Assembly (NCBI GenBank): GCA_015657395.1
Contig: JADLKI010000008.1
Coordinates: 247,867 to 255,858, forward strand
From: Spirochaetales bacterium
GTDB lineage: Bacteria; Spirochaetota; Spirochaetia; Treponematales; Rectinemataceae
Length of the DNA stretch: 7,992 bases
Direction of reading: 5' to 3'
A program made the translations under genes and the position numbers. Positions 1 to 6,705 of the stretch are shown here, in pieces. The notes under the pieces are model-generated. The model searched no databases. It was given only the letters and a program-made list of their open reading frames with translations, and had not been told where the DNA came from. Positions within the stretch are counted from its first letter, which is position 1. Each line of letters starts with the position of its first letter.

Positions 1-1806
1 GCGGTCGTGGCGGGGACGACACTGGTTCCTCCCCTGGCGGCACAGACAGGTTCCCCGGCACCCAACGCATCCGCAGCGAAAGCGGGAAAACCAAACCCCG
101 CCGATCTGCCTTCGAAGTGGGACCTTGAGGCGGATGTGGTGATTCTGGGCGCGGGCGCCGTCGGACTTCCCGCTGCGATCAGGGCGGCAGAGGCCGGTGC
201 CTCCGTCATCGTCGTCGACACCAACTACGATATCGGCGGTCACGCCATCGTTTCGGGAGGCAATGTCCCCCTGGGTGGAGGCACGAGTTTCCAGAAAAAA
301 TACGGGATAAAGGACGATCCCGAGACGCTCTTCAAAGACCTTACCGACTGGTCGGTGGTCGAGGTAAGCGGCATGCCCGAGTACCGCTACAACGACCGCG
401 GCGTCCAGCGAGCCTTGGCCGACAACGAAGCGCCGACCTTCGAGTTCCTCCTGGGCCACGGCGTGCCCTTCGTGGACCAGAGCCCCGACAATTCGGGCGG
501 CCATGCCATCGGTATCTCCGCCAAGCGCGAGAATCACTGCATATGGACCAAAGGCCAGAGCATGGAGAGCCCCGCGGGAGCAGGCGGAACCGGACTGATG
601 CGCGCCCTCGAGGCGAGCGCGAGAAGCCTGGGCGTAAAGTTCCTCCTCAACTACCACATGGACACGATCTACCGCGAGAAGCCCGACGAGGGCAAAGTCC
701 TCGGAATCAAGGCGAGCTATACTCCGACCATCCTTCCTGGCACTTCGACCCCGCTTCAGAGTTTCAGAACCGAGGGAAACATCAATCTGAGCCAGCCTGC
801 CGTGACAGTGAAGGCAAAGCGCTCCGTGATCATAGGCACCGGCGGCAGCACGGGCAACGTCAACTTCCGCAGGATGTTTGATCCACGCCTTACCGAAGAG
901 ATGCCGCTCGCGGCAGACGAGTTTTCTCCACAGGACGGCAGCGGCGAGCTCGCGGCCATGGCCATCGGCGCCACCCTCTGGGGCACCGCCAACCAGACAT
1001 TCGATCGCAACGGCGCCTTGAGAAAGCGCCCCATCATCGGCACGCGGACCAACTACATAGCGTGGACGACGAGATCCCCCCTCTTTCCCAAGATGAGGGC
1101 CACCGGCCTCAACGTCAGGACCTGGCAGGACGCCATCATCGTCAACCAGGCGGGCAAGCGCTTCTACAACGAGATGGAGGATGGCTATCCCAACGGCACG
1201 ACCGAAGGCTTCCTGAGACCCTACGTCCACGGAGACTGGCGCAACGCCCAGAACGTCAAGTACAAGCCGATGAATTACCCCGACGCCGCCCTCGCGATCA
1301 ACGAAGGCTCAACCGCTCCCGACTTCTCTGCCGGCCCCCAGTGGGCCATCTTCGACGCCGAGGCTGTCAAGCGCGAACGCTGGGTCATCAGTGAAACTTC
1401 CGTCCACCCCGACTACTTCTTCAGCGCTCCAACCTTGGCAGAGCTGGCCGACAAAATCTCGGCCTGCCCCTATCAGAAGGTGAAGATGTCGGCCGCCAAC
1501 CTCGAGGAAACCGTCGCGCGGTATAACAGCTTTGTCGACAATGGCGTCGATGAAGATTTTGCCAAGCCGAAGCCCCAGTACAAGATCGCCACTGGTCCCT
1601 TCTACGCCGCCTGGGCTACGATCACGGTGCACGACACCTACGCCGGCCTCAGGATCAACATGCAGTGTCAGGTCTTGGATATGGATGGCCAGGTCATCCC
1701 CGGTCTCTACTGTGGCGGTGAGTCGGCCGCAGGATGCAGTCAGCATGGGCTTGCCCGCTGTCTGACTCAGGGCTATATTGCCGGCGCCGAAGCTTTAAAA
1801 GGCTAA
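1..1806 (+). CDS. FAD-dependent periplasmic reductase subunit, fumarate reductase/flavocytochrome c family (5' partial)
   Basis: The frame is open from base 1, so the true start lies upstream; the GTG at 7 is only the first start-like codon visible. The first visible residues (hydrophobic, then Ala-Ala-Gln and a Pro/Ala/Ser/Lys-rich linker) look like the end of an export signal, possibly Tat, although no twin-arginine can be seen. Counting from codon 7, residues 43-71 form a Rossmann FAD-binding fold: VVILGAGAVG at 44-53, ending at Asp71, the usual ribose-binding acidic position. IGGHA at 77-80 and GKRFYNE near 385 are also typical. Near the C terminus, VHDTYAGL (541-548) matches the family's catalytic-region His-x-Thr-x-x-Gly motif, and GLYCGGES matches the closing FAD-binding segment. 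The fumarate reductase NRLGGNA motif is absent, so the substrate is unknown. No heme motifs are present; the cytochrome encoded next is the likely electron donor. Family assignment is firm, function inferred. Confidence 0.9.
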   Translation, partial: AVVAGTTLVPPLAAQTGSPAPNASAAKAGKPNPADLPSKWDLEADVVILGAGAVGLPAAIRAAEAGASVIVVDTNYDIGGHAIVSGGNVPLGGGTSFQKKYGIKDDPETLFKDLTDWSVVEVSGMPEYRYNDRGVQRALADNEAPTFEFLLGHGVPFVDQSPDNSGGHAIGISAKRENHCIWTKGQSMESPAGAGGTGLMRALEASARSLGVKFLLNYHMDTIYREKPDEGKVLGIKASYTPTILPGTSTPLQSFRTEGNINLSQPAVTVKAKRSVIIGTGGSTGNVNFRRMFDPRLTEEMPLAADEFSPQDGSGELAAMAIGATLWGTANQTFDRNGALRKRPIIGTRTNYIAWTTRSPLFPKMRATGLNVRTWQDAIIVNQAGKRFYNEMEDGYPNGTTEGFLRPYVHGDWRNAQNVKYKPMNYPDAALAINEGSTAPDFSAGPQWAIFDAEAVKRERWVISETSVHPDYFFSAPTLAELADKISACPYQKVKMSAANLEETVARYNSFVDNGVDEDFAKPKPQYKIATGPFYAAWATITVHDTYAGLRINMQCQVLDMDGQVIPGLYCGGESAAGCSQHGLARCLTQGYIAGAEALKG

Positions 1807-1832
1807 CCCCGGGCTGTACCATGGTTCTGTGT

Positions 1833-1857
1833 CGTGGGGGAGAAATTCTCCCCCACG
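1833..1857 (+). other. intercistronic hairpin between flavoprotein and cytochrome
   Basis: CGTGGGGGAGA (1833-1843) is perfectly complementary to TCTCCCCCACG (1847-1857) around a three-base loop. It starts 26 bases after the flavoprotein stop and ends 18 bases before the GGAG ribosome-binding site of the cytochrome gene. No T-run follows, so it is not a classical intrinsic terminator. It may stabilise or process the mRNA, or set the ratio of the two subunits (inference). Confidence 0.65.
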
Positions 1858-1885
1858 GCTCATTTCCGAAAAATTGGAGCAGATA

Positions 1886-2464
1886 ATGTCATCGAAATTT
1901 CAACGAAAATGCTGCATTGCCGCAGGTTTGGTTGTTCTGGCGGCCTTTGTGGGGTGTGCCGTTGTTCCCCAGTCGGTTGCGCTCTCCCAGACTCCTGCCC
2001 CAAAGAAACTGAGCCTCTCCGGTTCGCAGCAGATTCAGCCTTCCTGGGGATTTACCACCTCCCCTGACGGGGCACAGATAATCCTGACCCAGGACGCCAC
2101 CAGCGGGGCGACACAGGAATCTGGTGCCGGGGAGGCCTCGGAGGGTACTGAAGGGGTCTCTTCCGCCTCAGTCGTGGAGGAGAGCGACGTCAAGGATGCG
2201 GCGTACTGCCTTAAATGCCATGGTCCCTTTGAAAAATTGGCTGAAAGGACCAAAGACTACGCGACCGAGTTCGATGAGAAGGTAAATCCGCACACCTACG
2301 TGCCCCACAACTCCACGGAAATCGTGGACTGCACCCAGTGTCACGATCCGCATCCGATTCCCTACAAAGCCACGGATAATATACAAAAGCCCAGTGTAGA
2401 CTACTGCTACTCCTGCCACCACACCCAGACATTTGTCAGCTGCAGCGAGTGCCACAACGAATAA
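1886..2464 (+). CDS. exported tetraheme cytochrome c, flavocytochrome c3 heme-domain type
   Basis: A 192-residue protein with four CxxCH heme-attachment motifs at residues 108-112 (CLKCH), 149-153 (CTQCH), 174-178 (CYSCH) and 186-190 (CSECH). Extra histidines at 136, 141, 156 and 179 could be distal ligands. The pattern of two histidines before a CxxCHxPH motif resembles the tetraheme domain of Shewanella flavocytochrome c3. Residues 1-35 are an export signal: basic N terminus, then a hydrophobic stretch. FVGC at 21-24 could be a relaxed lipobox, making it a lipoprotein, or signal peptidase I may cut later near VALSQ. Residues 40-105 form a Ser/Gly/Glu-rich, probably disordered linker. The ATG at 1886 was chosen because GGAG lies six bases upstream and the signal peptide begins there; an in-frame GTG at 1829 would add residues encoded by the hairpin. 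It probably passes electrons to the flavoprotein encoded upstream. Confidence 0.92.
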   Translation: MSSKFQRKCCIAAGLVVLAAFVGCAVVPQSVALSQTPAPKKLSLSGSQQIQPSWGFTTSPDGAQIILTQDATSGATQESGAGEASEGTEGVSSASVVEESDVKDAAYCLKCHGPFEKLAERTKDYATEFDEKVNPHTYVPHNSTEIVDCTQCHDPHPIPYKATDNIQKPSVDYCYSCHHTQTFVSCSECHNE

Positions 2465-2476
2465 TTGTGGACATCC

Positions 2477-2511
2477 AAAGATGCCCGGTTCATGCAGCCG
2501 GGCATCTTTTT
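2477..2511 (+). terminator. intrinsic terminator of the reductase-cytochrome unit
   Basis: A 12-bp perfect stem, AAAGATGCCCGG (2477-2488) with CCGGGCATCTTT (2498-2509), and a nine-base loop. The 3' arm ends in a run of five T (2507-2511). It begins 12 bases after the cytochrome stop codon and closes that transcription unit. Confidence 0.9.
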
Positions 2512-2573
2512 CAACAGGATTCAATACATCAGCTTCCCGGTGCCGGTGGGGACGGAGCTCAGTCCTCTCTTCT

Positions 2574-2603
2574 ATGGCACAAAAAGTCCTCATGTGACAT
2601 ACT
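2574..2603 (+). promoter_or_regulatory. possible promoter for the DJ-1/RidA/MalY cluster
   Basis: ATGGCA (2574-2579) and CATACT (2598-2603) are each four-of-six matches to sigma70 hexamers with an 18-base spacer, and a TG dinucleotide one base upstream of the -10 gives an extended -10. A new transcription unit is expected here because a terminator lies just upstream. The hexamers are weak, so this is tentative. Confidence 0.3.
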
Positions 2604-2624
2604 GACTTAAGAGCGACCCATGGA

Positions 2625-2657
2625 TGCCGGGGGTGAATGGCAATCTCTACCCCGGCA
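2625..2657 (+). other. GC-rich hairpin in the leader of the DJ-1 gene
   Basis: TGCCGGGGGT (2625-2634) can pair with ACCCCGGCA (2649-2657), giving nine base pairs with one bulged G and a 14-base loop. It ends 18 bases before the GGGGAGG ribosome-binding site (2676-2682). No known riboswitch class was recognised; a simple mRNA leader structure is the modest reading. Confidence 0.4.
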
Positions 2658-2687
2658 GTCCGGCAGGCGCGCTTTGGGGAGGAATAT

Positions 2688-3236
2688 ATGAAAACTGCAT
2701 GTCTGCTCCTCGCCGAAGGTTTCGAGGAAGTTGAAGCACTTACGCAGGCCGATTACCTGCGCCGCGCAGGCATTCATGTCACGATCGCCGGCATTGCCGG
2801 CAGAAAGATCAAAGGCTCCCACGGCATCGCTGTCGAGGCCGATGCCGGGCCGGAAGCGCTCGAAGACAGTTACGATGCGATTATACTGCCGGGCGGCATG
2901 CCTGGCGCCCGCAACCTTGCGGAGAGTCCGGCAGTGCGAAACCTCATCAATCGTCACTATACAAAAGGCAAACTTATCGCGGCCATCTGCGCTGCTCCGG
3001 CCGTGGTCCTCCACGGCGGCTGCAATCTGCTTCAGGGGAAAAAATTCACCGGCTACCCGGGGACGGAGGAATCGGTACAGGGAGCTCGTTTTATTCCCGA
3101 CCGCGTGGTGATCGATGGCAATATCATCACTTCGCGCGGCCCCGGCACCGCGGGAGAATTTGCGGTAGCCATCATCGCGGCGCTCGAAAATAAACAGAAA
3201 GCCGACGAAGTCGCTCAGCACGCGCTCCTGAAATAA
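2688..3236 (+). CDS. DJ-1/PfpI (YajL-like) family protein
   Basis: A 182-residue single-domain protein, the normal length for the DJ-1/ThiJ/YajL branch. The N-terminal segment AEGFEEVE (9-16) gives the conserved glutamate at 16, equivalent to DJ-1 Glu18. ILPGGMPG (66-73) is a typical family loop. The nucleophile elbow AAICAAP (98-104) carries the reactive Cys101, equivalent to DJ-1 Cys106. TSRGPGTA near the C terminus is also characteristic. Family members are reported as glyoxalases or carbonyl/glycation-damage handling enzymes and oxidative-stress sensors; the exact activity cannot be read from sequence. There is no signal peptide, so it is cytoplasmic. The ATG at 2688 has a strong GGGGAGG five bases upstream; an in-frame ATG at 2637 lies within the leader hairpin and lacks such a site. 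RidA starts 31 bases after its stop, suggesting co-transcription. Confidence 0.92.
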   Translation: MKTACLLLAEGFEEVEALTQADYLRRAGIHVTIAGIAGRKIKGSHGIAVEADAGPEALEDSYDAIILPGGMPGARNLAESPAVRNLINRHYTKGKLIAAICAAPAVVLHGGCNLLQGKKFTGYPGTEESVQGARFIPDRVVIDGNIITSRGPGTAGEFAVAIIAALENKQKADEVAQHALLK

Positions 3237-3267
3237 GCCGGCACAAATATTCAGTCAAGGAGTCCTC

Positions 3268-3654
3268 ATGAACAGACAATGCATCAGCGCACCGAATGCA
3301 CCTGCGGCCCTCGGCTCTTACAGCCACGCGAACAGGGCCGGCAATTTCGTATTCTGCTCCGGCCAGCTCGGCATCGATCCCAGGACGGGCAGCCTCGCCG
3401 AAGGCGTCAAGGCACAGGCCGCCCAGGCTTTGCAGAACCTCGCCTCGGTGCTCGACGCGAGCGGCTGCTCTCATGCCGATGTGGTCAAGACGACAATATT
3501 CCTCAAAGACATCCGCGATTTTGCGGCAGTCAACGAAATCTACGGCGACTTCTTCAGGAAAGATTTTCCGGCCCGGAGCGCATTCCAGGTTGCCGCACTA
3601 CCCAAGGACGCTCTGGTAGAGATTGAAGTCATCGCGTACAAAGAGGGAATGTAA
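3268..3654 (+). CDS. ridA: RidA/YjgF/UK114 family enamine-imine deaminase
   Basis: A 128-residue protein, the standard RidA length. Recognisable segments are GSYSHA (16-21), the signature CSGQLGIDP (30-38), KTTIFLKD (74-81) and the C-terminal PARSAFQVAALPKDALVEIE (101-120). Arg103 corresponds to the catalytic Arg105 of E. coli RidA, which binds the substrate carboxylate, and the glutamate of the EIE triplet is also conserved. Such proteins hydrolyse reactive enamines and imines such as 2-aminoacrylate, released by PLP enzymes, to keto acids and ammonia. AAGGAG (3257-3262) precedes the ATG by five bases. The next gene, a PLP lyase expected to generate 2-aminoacrylate, starts one base after the stop, which supports a true deaminase role. 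Some RidA paralogues act on other substrates, so the exact subfamily is an inference. Confidence 0.93.
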   Translation: MNRQCISAPNAPAALGSYSHANRAGNFVFCSGQLGIDPRTGSLAEGVKAQAAQALQNLASVLDASGCSHADVVKTTIFLKDIRDFAAVNEIYGDFFRKDFPARSAFQVAALPKDALVEIEVIAYKEGM

Positions 3655-3655
3655 C

Positions 3656-4831
3656 GTGGCATATAATTTCGATACACTCATCGATCGGACAAAAACCGAC
3701 AGCATAAAGTGGAATAGAGACACCCTCCCGGAAGGTTGCCGGGATGCAATTCCGCTCTGGGTTGCCGACATGGATTTTGCCAGTCCTCCGGAGGTAGGGG
3801 CGGCAATCCTTGAACGCGCCGCACATCCAATCTATGGCTACACCAACAGGTCGGAGGAATACTATCGGTCCTTCATTGACTGGATGAAACGCCGCAATTC
3901 CTGGAACATCGGGAGAGAGTGGATAGCCTTTTCACCGGGCGTCGTTCCCGCCCTCAATCTCGCGGTGCTCGCCTATACGCAGCCCGGCGACAAAATCATC
4001 GTGCAGCCGCCCGTGTACTATCCCTTCGAGTCTGCCGTCCTGAACAATGGCCGCCAGTTGGTGGAAAATCCGCTCGTGATCCGGGATGGCCGATATACGA
4101 TGGATTTCGACGATCTCGAAAAAAAGATCGATGCGCGTACGAAACTTCTCATCCTGTGCAGCCCCCATAACCCGGTCGGCCGAGTGTGGACTGCCGGCGA
4201 GCTCTCTCGGCTTGTCGACATCTGTGCCGAGCGGGGCATTGTGATAGCCTCCGACGAGATTCACTCCGACATCATCGTGGGGACGGAGGTTCATCACTGC
4301 ACGGCGACTGTTTCGGACAAAGCGGCAGCCATAACCGTCACCTTCACCGCGCCGAACAAAACCTTCAATCTTGCCGGACTTCAGATTGCCAACGTAGTCA
4401 TTCCCAACGCGCAACTGCGCCATGCATTTGTGCAGCAGGTAGCCAATATTGGCCTCGGCCTTGCCAACATTTTCGGCATGGTCGCCCAGGAAGCAGCCTA
4501 CAGTAAAGGCGAACCATGGCTCGAAGAGCTTCTCGCATATCTGCGGGGCAATTACGAAGTGGTGAAGAAGTTCCTTTCGGAGCGCATTCCTTCAATAAGG
4601 ATATTCCCTCTCGAAGGGACTTATCTGCCCTGGCTCGATTGCCGCGACCTCGGCCTCAGCGATGCCCGGCTGCACGATCTTTTTCTGAAAGATGCCAAAC
4701 TCTGGCTCGACGACGGGACCATGTTCGGAACGGGCGGCTCGGGGTTCATGCGCCTCAATATAGCCTGTCCCCGGAGCCTCCTTGTAAGGGCTCTCGAACA
4801 GCTCGAAAAGGCAGTGCACGCAATTTCCTAG
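3656..4831 (+). CDS. PLP-dependent cystathionine/cysteine-S-conjugate beta-lyase, MalY/PatB family
   Basis: A 391-residue fold-type I aminotransferase-like enzyme, the same length as E. coli MalY. The start NFDTLIDRTKTDSIKWN (4-20) and IPLWVADMDF (32-41) are typical of the family. HNPVG (171-175) holds the PLP-interacting Asn172, SDEIHSD (199-205) holds the PLP-pyridine Asp200, and APNKTFNLAGL (232-242) holds the Schiff-base Lys235. FMRLNIACP (364-372) carries the carboxylate-binding Arg366. These enzymes cleave C-S bonds of cystathionine, cysteine or S-conjugates, giving a thiol or sulfide and 2-aminoacrylate, which becomes pyruvate and ammonia. The GTG at 3656 is preferred: it lies one base after the RidA stop with GAGGG (3643-3647) inside the end of ridA, and it gives the family's usual N terminus. 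An in-frame ATG at 3623 would overlap ridA with no family similarity in the extra residues. Translational coupling with RidA is likely. Confidence 0.93.
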   Translation: MAYNFDTLIDRTKTDSIKWNRDTLPEGCRDAIPLWVADMDFASPPEVGAAILERAAHPIYGYTNRSEEYYRSFIDWMKRRNSWNIGREWIAFSPGVVPALNLAVLAYTQPGDKIIVQPPVYYPFESAVLNNGRQLVENPLVIRDGRYTMDFDDLEKKIDARTKLLILCSPHNPVGRVWTAGELSRLVDICAERGIVIASDEIHSDIIVGTEVHHCTATVSDKAAAITVTFTAPNKTFNLAGLQIANVVIPNAQLRHAFVQQVANIGLGLANIFGMVAQEAAYSKGEPWLEELLAYLRGNYEVVKKFLSERIPSIRIFPLEGTYLPWLDCRDLGLSDARLHDLFLKDAKLWLDDGTMFGTGGSGFMRLNIACPRSLLVRALEQLEKAVHAIS

Positions 4832-4844
4832 CGCCCCTCTTCAA

Positions 4845-4905
4845 GGCCACGATCATGGATCCGTGAGCTAGCATTCTGATCCTCGTTGGGCTTACAATAG
4901 TGGCC
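4845..4905 (+). other. nested inverted repeats between lyase and flavin-reductase genes
   Basis: GGCCAC (4845-4850) is complementary to GTGGCC (4900-4905), and inside that pair GGATC (4857-4861) is complementary to GATCC (4878-4882). Together they could form a branched or extended structure filling most of the 98-base gap. The arms are short and could be chance; no terminator T-run and no convincing promoter is seen. Confidence 0.25.
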
Positions 4906-4929
4906 GAGCATCCGTTCAAAGGAGACCCT

Positions 4930-5487
4930 ATGGCTGCATCTTCTTTATTTCATGAAAAATATGAGGAAATTCCTGCAGATAAGGCATACAGCCTTCAAAA
5001 TCCCGGTGGGCTTGTATTGCTCTGCACACGGGGTCCGACCCCCAACAATTCCGCTCCGCGCTACGATTTTGCACCGCTCGCGTGGTGCACGCCGTACGAA
5101 TACGCCCCGGTCAGCAAACTGCTCCTCGTCTGCGATACTTCGCACAAAACCTTCCGCGACATTCAGGAAAACGGCCAATTTGCTGTCGCCCTTCCATCGT
5201 TCGAAATGCGCGGCCTGATTGAACGGGCCGGCTCGGTGAGCGGCTTCGATGTCGATAAATTCGAGCACCTTAAAGTGCCATATCTCAGCGCACAATCGAT
5301 CGACATCCGCATCCCCAAGGGTATTGTGGCGTGGATGGAATGTTCGCTTGAGCGGATCGTCACCGAGGGAACCTCGGGCATTGTGCTCGGCGCCGTCATC
5401 AAGGCATTCGGCGTGCCCGAAAGCTGGAAATTCCGTCTGCACTATCTCGACGATACGACATGGTACAAGCCGGGAGAACGGCTTTAA
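4930..5487 (+). CDS. flavin reductase-like (FMN-binding split-barrel) protein
   Basis: A 185-residue protein with the outline of the flavin_reductase domain family (flavoredoxin-like). A short N-terminal arm leads into PGGLVLLCTRG (27-37), then DFAPLAWCTPYEYAP (48-62), where family members contact FMN. The segment TFRDIQENGQFAVALP matches the family's 'no-interaction helix then strand' core, and a later RAGSVSGFDVDKF loop is also typical. Such proteins bind FMN and either supply reduced flavin or act as small electron carriers. The partner and substrate cannot be deduced. It has no signal peptide or membrane segment, so it is cytoplasmic. The ATG at 4930 is chosen because AAAGGAG (4918-4924) precedes it by five bases. 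It lies 98 bases after the lyase gene and may be read through from that cluster or have its own promoter. Confidence 0.82.
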   Translation: MAASSLFHEKYEEIPADKAYSLQNPGGLVLLCTRGPTPNNSAPRYDFAPLAWCTPYEYAPVSKLLLVCDTSHKTFRDIQENGQFAVALPSFEMRGLIERAGSVSGFDVDKFEHLKVPYLSAQSIDIRIPKGIVAWMECSLERIVTEGTSGIVLGAVIKAFGVPESWKFRLHYLDDTTWYKPGERL

Positions 5488-5527
5488 TCCTGAAGTTTTA
5501 AGAAGTCTTAATAGGAGGATATGCAAT

Positions 5528-6667
5528 ATGCCAAAGCGTATATTTTTCACTCTGTCGCTGCTTCTCTTCTGTGGTTCGATGTACGTTTCCGCGTCGCCGG
5601 GAATCTCTTTCTCGCTCAACGGCATCAAGACGAACAGCGATATCATTGCCGGACTGCCGTTGCCGACGGGTGCCGATCTTGCCCTCGAAGTCCCGCTGGG
5701 CTCCAGTTCGACTTCTTTCACTCTGCGCGCCGCTGCCGGCTATGAGTCGCGAATGATCCTGCGCAACGCAACAACCTCCGTCCCCATTGCCGAACCGGCT
5801 GCCATCGACGGCACAAACCGCTTTTACTGGACAAATGCGCTGGCGGAAATAGGCCTGAGGCAGTATGTAATCAGAGACGACGAGGGCGCGGGCTGGTTTT
5901 TCGGCCTGGTGCGCGGAAAGTATGAATCAAACGCGACCAACTTTCCCACGACGCTTTTCGCAGACGCGCAGAGCGCCCAATCCATCTCAGGCATTGCAGG
6001 CATAGCCTTCGATTCAACCCAGTGGAGAGAAATCAACCGGAAAACGGGCACCTATGCCGAGCTTTCGGTGGAATACAGCCCCCAGTTCGCCAGTTTCACA
6101 AGTACGCCGACGGATTATACACGGGCGAATCTGACTGCCGAAACGTTCATCCCGCTTTCGCCAGAGAGCCGCACCCTGCGAAATCCATCTTCAATCGCCC
6201 CTTATCTTGTCCTCTACGGCGCGGGAGATTATGCCATGGGCTCCAATATCCCTCAGGAAGTGCTCACAACCTTTGGCGGCCTTGTGGGGACAAACGGCAT
6301 TGGCGACATGGTCCGCGGCACTCAGCCCTGGGGATATGAATCCCCGGCAAAAGCCTTTGCCAGCGCAGAACTGCGCATTGCAGGGCCCTCGCTGTTCAAA
6401 AAGCTCATAGTCTATCCTGTAGGCTATGTGTTCGCAGACGCAGCAGGATATGCCGGACTCTACGGCTCTCCCTTCGGATCGGACCTCGCCGACAATTCCG
6501 GCGTTTTCGCTTCCACCGGCGCCGGTGTTTCTCTCTCAGTCGTGAATTTTCTGTGGCTTGGCGCATATGCGGGCTGGCGCTGGCCGATATATGATCCCTT
6601 GGCCTCGGTGTATTACTCCAATCCCCAGGAATTTTTCTGGGGCTTTACATTTACCGCTCACTATTGA
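5528..6667 (+). CDS. outer-membrane beta-barrel protein, Omp85-like barrel without POTRA domains
   Basis: A 379-residue exported protein. The signal peptide is residues 1-22 (basic start, Leu/Phe-rich core, cleavage after VSA). The mature part alternates polar and hydrophobic/aromatic residues with glycines, as in beta-strands, and ends in Tyr, a typical outer-membrane sorting signal. The last two-thirds follow the Omp85 surface-antigen barrel order: FDSTQWREINRKTGTYAEL (strand, turn, Gly), TRANLTAETFIPL, a Gly-rich loop, then VRG (262-264) where BamA-type proteins have the VRGF/Y loop-6 motif. ASAELRIAG, YVFADAAGYAG and a Gly-rich strand follow. No POTRA-like region fits before the barrel. 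The ATG at 5528 has AGGAGG (5513-5518) nine bases upstream; the ATG at 5521 is in another frame and too close. A small dyad TTAAGA-AG-TCTTAA (5498-5511) sits just before that site. Barrel call is firm; Omp85 kinship is inferred. Confidence 0.8.
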   Translation: MPKRIFFTLSLLLFCGSMYVSASPGISFSLNGIKTNSDIIAGLPLPTGADLALEVPLGSSSTSFTLRAAAGYESRMILRNATTSVPIAEPAAIDGTNRFYWTNALAEIGLRQYVIRDDEGAGWFFGLVRGKYESNATNFPTTLFADAQSAQSISGIAGIAFDSTQWREINRKTGTYAELSVEYSPQFASFTSTPTDYTRANLTAETFIPLSPESRTLRNPSSIAPYLVLYGAGDYAMGSNIPQEVLTTFGGLVGTNGIGDMVRGTQPWGYESPAKAFASAELRIAGPSLFKKLIVYPVGYVFADAAGYAGLYGSPFGSDLADNSGVFASTGAGVSLSVVNFLWLGAYAGWRWPIYDPLASVYYSNPQEFFWGFTFTAHY

Positions 6668-6705
6668 GCGCCGGGACGCAGACCAGACATAAGGCTTAAA
6701 AAATA

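Noticed and set aside
1829..1885. Upstream GTG start for the cytochrome
   Set aside because: It would translate through the hairpin and put about 19 polar residues before the signal peptide; ATG 1886 has GGAG at proper spacing.
2607..3221. A 204-codon minus-strand open frame opposite the DJ-1 gene
   Set aside because: The plus strand encodes a clear DJ-1 protein with its catalytic Cys and Glu; the antisense frame has no recognisable family features.
4886..4898. TACAAT at 4893-4898 as a promoter -10 for the flavin-reductase gene
   Set aside because: No acceptable -35 hexamer lies 16-18 bases upstream (the sequence there is AGCATT), so it is not called.
4945..5721. A 258-codon minus-strand open frame opposite the flavin-reductase and barrel genes
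   Set aside because: It lies fully antisense to two well-supported genes with good ribosome-binding sites, and its translation shows no domain or signal peptide.
5521..5745. ATG at 5521 as start of a protein behind AGGAGG
   Set aside because: Spacing to AGGAGG is only two bases and the frame closes after 74 codons without features, whereas ATG 5528 opens the signal peptide of the barrel protein.
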